Origin: Ophiura sarsii
Taxonomy: Eukaryota; Echinodermata; Ophiuroidea; Amphilepidida; Ophiuridae
Direction of reading: 5' to 3'
NCBI GenBank assembly: GCA_035610835.1
Contig: CM069455.1
Span: 36,301,278-36,365,277 of the forward strand
Length of the DNA: 64,000 nt
Positions within the stretch are counted from its first letter, which is position 1. The number at the start of each line of letters is the position of its first letter. Made by a program: the position numbers and the translations under genes. The notes under the pieces are model-generated. The model was not told the DNA's origin. It ran no database searches and saw only the letters and a program-made list of their open reading frames with translations. Positions 58,254 through 64,000 of this stretch are shown here, piece by piece.

Positions 58254-58650
58254 TTAGGTTATGCCTCTGGAACAATTCGTAAGGTAGAACTTGTTCTCAT
58301 GACGGCACTTGGAATTAAGCTCAGATATGTTGTTGAGGAGTCTACTTTTGTCGCCGTTGATGATGTATAGCTTCTCCGTGAGGCAAAGGTCGTAACGATT
58401 GGATCCGTTGAGGTATGTACGGGCTCTGGTGATGATATACCATTTAATGGTGAATGGTTGGTTGTTCTTCTTTAGCTGCCACGCGTGTCTTGAGAGCTCA
58501 GTGATGTGTTGGTGCTTTTCATTTCTTAAGGACTGCATGTGGTCGTTGTATATCAGCTTGAAGGGAAGTTCCGTGAGTTCGATGTATTCCTTGGTGACAT
58601 TCTTGTTGTTGGATGTGATATCGCCGCTGTAGATAATGCTGGAGGCTAGT
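58254..58650 (-). mobile_element. Penelope-like element C-terminal fragment (GIY-YIG endonuclease region)
   Basis: The minus strand encodes NVTKEYIELTELPFKLIYND, then HITELSRHAWQLKK, then IKWYIITRARTYLNGSNRYD, LCLTEKLYII and LNSKCRHENKFYL, ending at a stop. The order YIG.T...FK.R...H, TELS.H.W.LK, (I/V).W.I..RA..Y......C.LCL.EK..I and CRH..KF matches the GIY-YIG endonuclease end of Penelope-like retroelements. The central Gly of YIG is Glu here (YIE), and the Cys before DLCL is replaced by Tyr, so the nuclease is probably dead. The reverse transcriptase part is absent. Confidence 0.82.
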
Positions 58651-59206
58651 CAATTTCCTTGAAGCATGCATTCGGACATCAACGATGGCTCTCCAGACAC
58701 GCCTATTTTCCATGCAGGTCTTCATCTCACCTGGTGTTTGTCCAGTGTCCTGACATGAGCATATCTTTACATTTTACCCGACTAAAAGAAATACACTCAA
58801 CAGTTCCATATGGACCGTTAAGCACGTCAGATGAAAATAAATTGTATAACCAAGGGGTATATTAAGGAGAAGTCACTGGCGGCTGCAGACGGCGACCGGT
58901 ACTCCTATGGCAAACTGGATGCAAAATAATTCGTCAAAGTTCATCAAGCGAAAAACGAGTTTGTCGGCGAAAATCAGTGTTTTTTCGAATTATTGTGAAT
59001 CTAGCTTGCCATATACGCCCTCTATAATATTTGGCCTACGACGCCTATATTACCATGCATTGCTGTGGCGTTTATCAGACTACGCACGTAATCATATGAA
59101 TGTTTCAGTGCAAATCCGCAAGTTGGTAACACGTCTTACTCTTCTAAATAGTTCGTTACAATAGAATTGTAAAATATTTTTGCACCAGTCTATGGGTGTT
59201 AGGGGA

Positions 59207-59237
<31 letters not shown>

Positions 59238-59949
59238 TAATCTCCTTATTTAAAATGAATCTAATACAAGGATGAGATAATAGAGCTCCTTCAGATATGG
59301 AAATATGGCTTATATTGAAGAGTCACTCTCTCAAAAAACAAATGAAAACAAAACCCAAAAAACAAACTTAAGCCAATAATTGCATCTAAAAGTGTTTACG
59401 GTCCATAGTATAAACAGGAAACTATTTCAAATATACGTGTTTTGGTCCGCTTCAATTATGTCTTCTTTTTAATAGCATTATAAACAATTCGTCGATATAA
59501 ACCTTGTTGGTTAGTTGGTTAGTTGGTGGGTTGGTTCTTGTCATTACTGACAGATACTGCATCACAGATGACGATTTTCAGCAAACGAGTAACAATTACG
59601 GAGAAGGAGTCCAGTAATCGACCTCATGTGATCAATCCATCGGGACCAGGGTCTGCCATTCTTTCTCTTCCGTTCAATCATGTCTTGCATAATAACCTTA
59701 TATAAGTTGTTTTTTTGGCATGCGTTGTGAGATTGGACCAAAGTAGCTCAGTATGTGGGTGTAGATAGAGTGTAAAGAAGTCGTTTAGACAAGCCAATTT
59801 ATTCAATCATTCTGGCATTGGTTCTTCCTATGGTCCATGGGATGCTAAGCATACGCCTCCAACACCACATCTCAAAGGCAGCTATTCCGTTCTAGTCAGC
59901 TGTTGATAGAGTTCAAGTCTTGTAGGCATACATAGTCTACTTTGATAGA
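58651..59949. other. Spacer; 29-G homopolymer at 59209-59237
   Basis: Near 58640-58740 the minus strand reads MKTCMENRRVWRAIVDV, which resembles the extreme C-terminus of some LINE proteins but is too short to assign. A run of 29 G residues lies at 59209-59237. No gene recognised. Confidence 0.45.
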
Positions 59950-60303
59950 CCGTATGTAATTTCAATGTCACACAATCGACCAACATCCTCTGATACTTCG
60001 CCTTGCCGAAAACCGCTCGCATCCGAGAACCGACCAATACAAGGTATACTGACATTGGATCTACCAAAGAACTGCTCTTGAAACACAGTAGGGACGATGC
60101 TTGTGATGCATAATTCACGTCACGATAGTATCACACCCCTTCATAACGCACTTATATTGAAATTGCTGCCTGCACATTTAGAAATACGTGAAGGCGATAT
60201 TTCTGTGGCTGTGTAAGAGTTTATAGTGCATAGGCTTTTTACTACACGATATTGAAAGATAGGAAATAGCATGGAAATAGTCACATATGCGGTAATGTAG
60301 CTA

Positions 60304-60984
60304 CAGCTTGTCCCAAAAACTGGTTTCAAAAGTTTGCGAGCTTATAACTAGAAAAGTAGGATATAAGAATATTTTATATTTAAGGATATCAAACGAAATA
60401 TACCTATCCTTATTTGGTTAAACTCTGTGACCAATCCAATATAAACTTTTTGAAATACAAAGATTTGAATAGAGCGTGGTCAGAACCCATTTGTCCCACT
60501 TTTCAAGGAACACCATGTGTTGCAATTGCGCATTGTTGTGACTTTAATACAGTTTTGCCTTGCATTCATTATATACAAAGACTTGGGCAGTAAACAAAAT
60601 TATCTGGGTCATATTGACATAAAATAAGTTCATTATATACATTAAAAAACATTAAAACAAAATGTTCTTTGTTTTAGTCCGAGTTATTGTCAAGTTGTTT
60701 CGGAGAATAAACCCCATGCCGGGAATACTGCATGTAGCGCACAGTTCCATGCAACGCATGGATAGTTTATTCCTTAAACATGTTAAATCGGGACAAATGG
60801 GTTCTGACCACGCTCTATTCAAATAATTGTATTTTAAAAAGTATACATTGGATTGGTTTCCAAATTTACCCAATTAAGGTCAGGTACATTTGGTTTAATA
60901 TCCTTAAATATAAACTATCCTTGTTTCCTACTTATTTCGTTATAAGCTCGCAAACTTTTGAACCCAGTTTTTTGGGACACGCTG
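60304..60984. mobile_element. 681-bp TA-flanked foldback MITE (mariner-type)
   Basis: The terminal inverted repeats are CAGC(T/G)TGTCCCAAAAA, continuing TTCAAAAGTTTGCGAGCTTA. TA lies at 60302-60303 and 60985-60986. Inner arms (GAGCGTGGTCAGAACCCATT and its complement) make it almost fully palindromic. The homologous element at about 29218 has the uninterrupted GCTATATATCTCAG equivalent, an empty site. CAG.GTGTCCCAAAAA ends are typical of mariner-family elements. Confidence 0.93.
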
Positions 60985-61066
60985 TATATCTCTGAGGTAA
61001 ATATTTTGGTCAATGATTACTCCTAAAGCTGCAATTTTAGACCGAATGGCGGCAATCCAGTCCTAG

Positions 61067-61459
61067 ACTGTATCCTCATGTTTTCCCTATTTTACGCACG
61101 GCCCCTGCGAGGGTGCTCAAATGTGAAGACTGGAAAAATACAGTTCCAAAAGTGTGCGCTGATAAACTCGTGAATAAACATTGTACACCGATATGGACGC
61201 GATAGGGCGCACGATTTACATCCCGTGGCGCAGCGTGACGATCGTTCGATGCACTGCGTTTGAATTGAACCAATCGGATGCTATTGTTGGTGTTGCTGTG
61301 TACAAATGCGCATGCTCAGTATTGGTATGAATATTCATGCTTAATACTTCCACGAGTAAATGCACACTTTTTGGACGTACTATTTTCCATGTCCCTATAT
61401 TTGGTCCGCCATTTTAAAGATGGCGGCCATATAGAGGGACGCGGGGACCCAGTCTATAT
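61067..61459. mobile_element. Insertion of about 390 bp bounded by a 10-bp direct repeat
   Basis: CCAGTCCTAG occurs at 61057-61066 and 61460-61469. The segment between them is missing from the related element at about 29113-29150. It contains a 50-bp hairpin at 61391-61440. Element class unknown. Confidence 0.6.
61391..61440. repeat. 50-bp near-perfect hairpin
   Basis: The arms GTCCCTATATTTGGTCCGCC and GGCGGCCATATAGAGGGAC flank a TTTTAAA loop. A similar GGCGGCCAT element is common around the foldbacks in this window. Confidence 0.8.
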
Positions 61460-61700
61460 CCAGTCCTAGAAAATCGCCATTTTGAATTTATCAAAAGTTG
61501 TAAACCAGGCAAGATTCTTCTTTCAGCGCGGACGGTATATAGATATTCATATACTTCGTATTTATCGTGTCTGCCATTGGTTGATCCTTCGCAAAACCCC
61601 ACACACGAACAATTTGCTCATAACGCATGCATCCAGTTTTTTGGATGTAGCACAGTGTAACAGTATACGGAGGTGGAAAGGTCAAATGCAATGCAATAGA

Positions 61701-62126
61701 CCCTTTTCTCCGGGTAAGATCAGAGGATTGGGAGCATTCTGATTGGGAGCAGTCACAGCGAGTAAGCCCTTGAGTCTATCGGTACATTAAAGGGTCTAAC
61801 TTCAGTAGACTAAGGCATACCTGGCAATTGGAAATACGAGGGATTGGAAAATCCGGGTTTGCTCTGGTAATTCCTCTGTCAGCCAAGATCTTGATTTGGC
61901 TTATCATTGCCACTGCCATTGATCTTGCCATTGCCAAACGTTGGTGATCAAGGATCCAAGAAAAATTGAACTGGGAGACTGATTCCACCTAAGGGTCCCC
62001 TTTTACTTTAGAATCCGTGCGGTGCTATGGGTAGTTTTTGAGTGTGTATTCACACGGATGATTAACATTTTTATAAACTGTAATGCTTATTTTCACAAAG
62101 TAGATTAAACTATTAAAAGCACATTA
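61701..62126. other. Spacer without recognised genes
   Basis: Contains a TTGCCATTGCCA-type short repeat near 61907-61937 and nothing else I can name. Confidence 0.4.
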
Positions 62127-62127
62127 A

Positions 62128-63336
62128 CGGCCGAGTGCACCAATGACGGGTAACTTAATAGGGAGGTAAGCTACCTCCCTAGTAGTTATGCTGTAACTGT
62201 AGCGTAACTTACTAACGATGTAATTCTTAGAGCACAACTGGCGAATAACAACAGAATAGTAACTAGCGAGGTAAATATCCACATTAATCAGCATCGTCCC
62301 TTACAAAATTAATTGGCGCATATGCGAAGTGTTAACCTATAGGTTACTGTAAAATACTGACGTGAGTGGTCCTCCGTAATATTTAAAATGTGTCGTCACT
62401 CGCTAGGTCATAGGTGAGTGTACATAATTAACATAAATAATCACGTTCAGTCGGCTTGCGTTCCGAACAAAAATGACGGTATTTCTTTGGCCAAAAAATT
62501 TCGAATTTGTTCAACGCTTTTTCAAAAATAAGGACTATCAAGACATTACAAACATATTTTGGGCGAGGGGCACACACAAATATTGCACCAAAAAGCACAA
62601 TTTTAATGACAAACACAGGTACCCAATGCAAACAAGAATATACAATTATAACACACCTCTTTACACTCATACTTCCGTGGCATGGATACCTTGTTCTTCG
62701 CCTGTTAACCGCAGGACCCCGGTTCGATTCCCAGACCACGCACTGCACGATATACTTTTATTTTTTTTCTTCTAGTTATACCCTTCCACTCACAATAATG
62801 TTGAAACTTCAGTTTTAATTAATAAAAACAATAATAAGTTTATTTATTTAGTCATTATTTAAGATCCTTGGACAATTATAGTACATTTTGGTCAAAATAT
62901 GACCCAAAGTCGGTGCGATTAGTGTTTGAATGGGCAAAAGGAGTTGATCTAAATTTTGACTAAAAAAATCCCCAAATTGCATGAATGGATTTTCAAAATA
63001 TAAAATATTTCAGCTTATGAGGGGTCACATTCCACTTTAAATATACATCCCCTGGGCATGCAAGCAAAATTGGTCTTTCAGCATCAGCGAATCATCCCCT
63101 CCAATGTTCACAACAAATTTACGCTACTGCTAGAATCGACTGCCTTGTGGCATAAAATGTTATGCCCCAACTTAATCTTGGGTCCGGTCAGGTATAACAT
63201 TTAGCGTAAATTACCCGCCAGTTACTAGCCTAGTAGCTTACCCGGCATTGGCGCTCTCAAAAGTTTGGGTTACGCCTCAGTTACTAGCGAGGTAGCGCTA
63301 TTCTTCAGCTACCCGTCATTGGTGCACTCGGCCGAA
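62128..63336. mobile_element. 1.2-kb element with terminal inverted repeats and a tRNA-like core
   Basis: The ends CGGCCGAGTGCACCAATGACG and the complement at 63311-63336 match over 25 bp, then imperfectly through GCTACCTC / GAGGTAGC blocks. It contains a tRNA-Asn-like relic. A related fragment is at 57240-57480. No transposase; target duplication not clear. Confidence 0.8.
62672..62747 (+). repeat. tRNA-Asn-like relic (SINE-like)
   Basis: GTGGCATGG..TTCGCCTGTTAACCG..GGTTCGATTCC aligns with the D-arm, the GTT anticodon loop and the T-arm of tRNA-Asn. The acceptor stem pairs at five of seven positions, while anticodon and T stems have mismatches. It is a degenerate tRNA or the head of a tRNA-derived SINE rather than a working gene. 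Confidence 0.5.
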
Positions 63337-64000
63337 TATGTGCTAGGAAAATAATTAATGGATATTGACCATTTGTATAGAACGCAGAACTATAATTATT
63401 CAATTAAACTTCAAGCTGCACATCACCAACCAGTACTTATTTAACATTGGCGCTAGGCGGTTTATGTCGATAGCCACAGCTGTGGGACTCTCGTAACTGT
63501 TTCGTCATAAATTCGCTACAATCAATAATGGCGGGGTTCATTCAGGCGATGTTCTTATTCTAAAGCCGATTTTGTCTTAACGTGGCAGGTACTATTATAT
63601 GTTAATCTCTATGTACGGTTGCGATCTGGATAATAATAATCTGAGTGCTAAATGTCCATGGGCACGGATTTATTTTGCATTTAGCGCTCTGTCATCTGCT
63701 AAATCTTAGTCTTTATTTACGCTATGGTTACATCGGAATGCAGTTGTGTGCAAGTGCACGTGTATAATGTATTTAATGTATTTGAGTGTGTGTTTGTTTT
63801 ATGTTTTATTTTTGTTTTTATAACAAAACATTTTAAGTCATTTTGAATTTCTGTTGTTTATATCGTTTTTCGGCCAACAGAGGGCAGTCTATTCTCTTTG
63901 TTTTACATTATTATTTTTTTACTCCCTATTTCTATACAAATTTAGTTTTTTGTTTTTGCTCTAATTTGTTTTTGAAAAGTCTATTAGATTTCCGCAGCAC
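63337..64000. other. Right edge without recognised genes
   Basis: AT- and T-rich sequence. No exon, RNA or element end that I can support. Confidence 0.4.

Larger units (their letters stand above)
59950..61700 (-). mobile_element. Second copy of the 28.8-kb element family, interrupted twice
   Basis: Opposite-strand relative of 28813-29571. Shared blocks include CACACAATCGACCAACATCC, GATAGTATCACACCCCTTCA, GATAGGAAATAGCATGGAAA, AAATCGCCATTTTGAA and GGTCAAATGCAATGCA. It is split by a 681-bp mariner-type MITE (60304-60984) and by about 390 bp flanked by a 10-bp direct repeat (61067-61459). Confidence 0.85.

Noticed and set aside
61482..61742. + and - frames in 61482-61742 as a small gene
   Set aside because: The region is a copy of the element at 28813-29571, where the frames are not preserved.

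Overview
This window looks like nuclear DNA of an animal, probably a marine invertebrate. The evidence is AT-rich, intron-split genes with GT..AG junctions, death-fold and ankyrin exons typical of large invertebrate immune and signalling families, and a dense mix of Tc1/mariner, TTAA-targeting, RTE-like, CR1/L2-like and Penelope-like elements. A deuterostome such as a hemichordate, echinoderm or cephalochordate is plausible, but the species cannot be fixed from the sequence alone. No bacterial-type operons, rRNA or CRISPR were seen.

Left part (1-15.2 kb). A tandem duplication with a period of about 5.8 kb (1-5498 and 5817-12286) carries a gene array on the + strand. Each unit holds the last exon of the preceding gene copy followed by three exons of the next. 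Exons A and B encode a complete death domain, C is a 31-nt micro-exon, and D is a short terminal exon; all intron phases match. Copy 1 (2047-6228) would be a 210-residue death-domain protein. Copy 2 (7868-15207) has no following D exon but is in phase with a CARD-like exon (14315-14683) and a new last exon, giving a 311-residue DD-CARD adaptor-like protein. Copy 2 also carries a 944-bp TTAA-flanked MITE that is absent from copy 1.

Middle part (15.2-41.9 kb). This is almost entirely mobile and duplicated DNA. It holds a decayed Tc1/mariner element (15.65-16.84 kb), a 5'-truncated RTE-like LINE with an 11-bp target duplication (18.2-19.8 kb), and three local segmental duplications (20.3/21.5, 24.4/26.8 and 29.6/30.35 kb). 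It also has several TA-flanked MITEs with paralogous empty sites, a CR1/L2-like LINE tail, tRNA-like sequences, and a succession of long foldback elements. The largest is a 2.7-kb TTAA-flanked palindrome at 38.7-41.35 kb.

Right part (41.9-64 kb). Two phase-compatible exons (41959-42037 and 57064-57168) encode part of an ankyrin-repeat protein and are separated by a 15-kb intron. The intron is filled with a 40-bp self-complementary minisatellite, a 57-bp minisatellite and a composite satellite of about 75 bp. Two notable elements lie inside the satellite. One, at 48307-50923, has near-identical inverted repeats of about 535 bp around an intact single-exon gene for a 266-residue basic protein. 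The other, at 53239-55361, is TTAA-flanked and has eight copies of a 16-bp motif in strictly alternating orientation. Beyond the ankyrin exon are a Penelope-like GIY-YIG fragment, a large element interrupted by a mariner-type MITE, and a 1.2-kb inverted-repeat element containing a tRNA-Asn-like relic.

How the parts relate: the death-fold array and the ankyrin exons are the only host coding sequence I can support. Most of the rest records successive insertion and duplication, and repeated paralogous empty sites let several insertions be ordered relative to the duplications.
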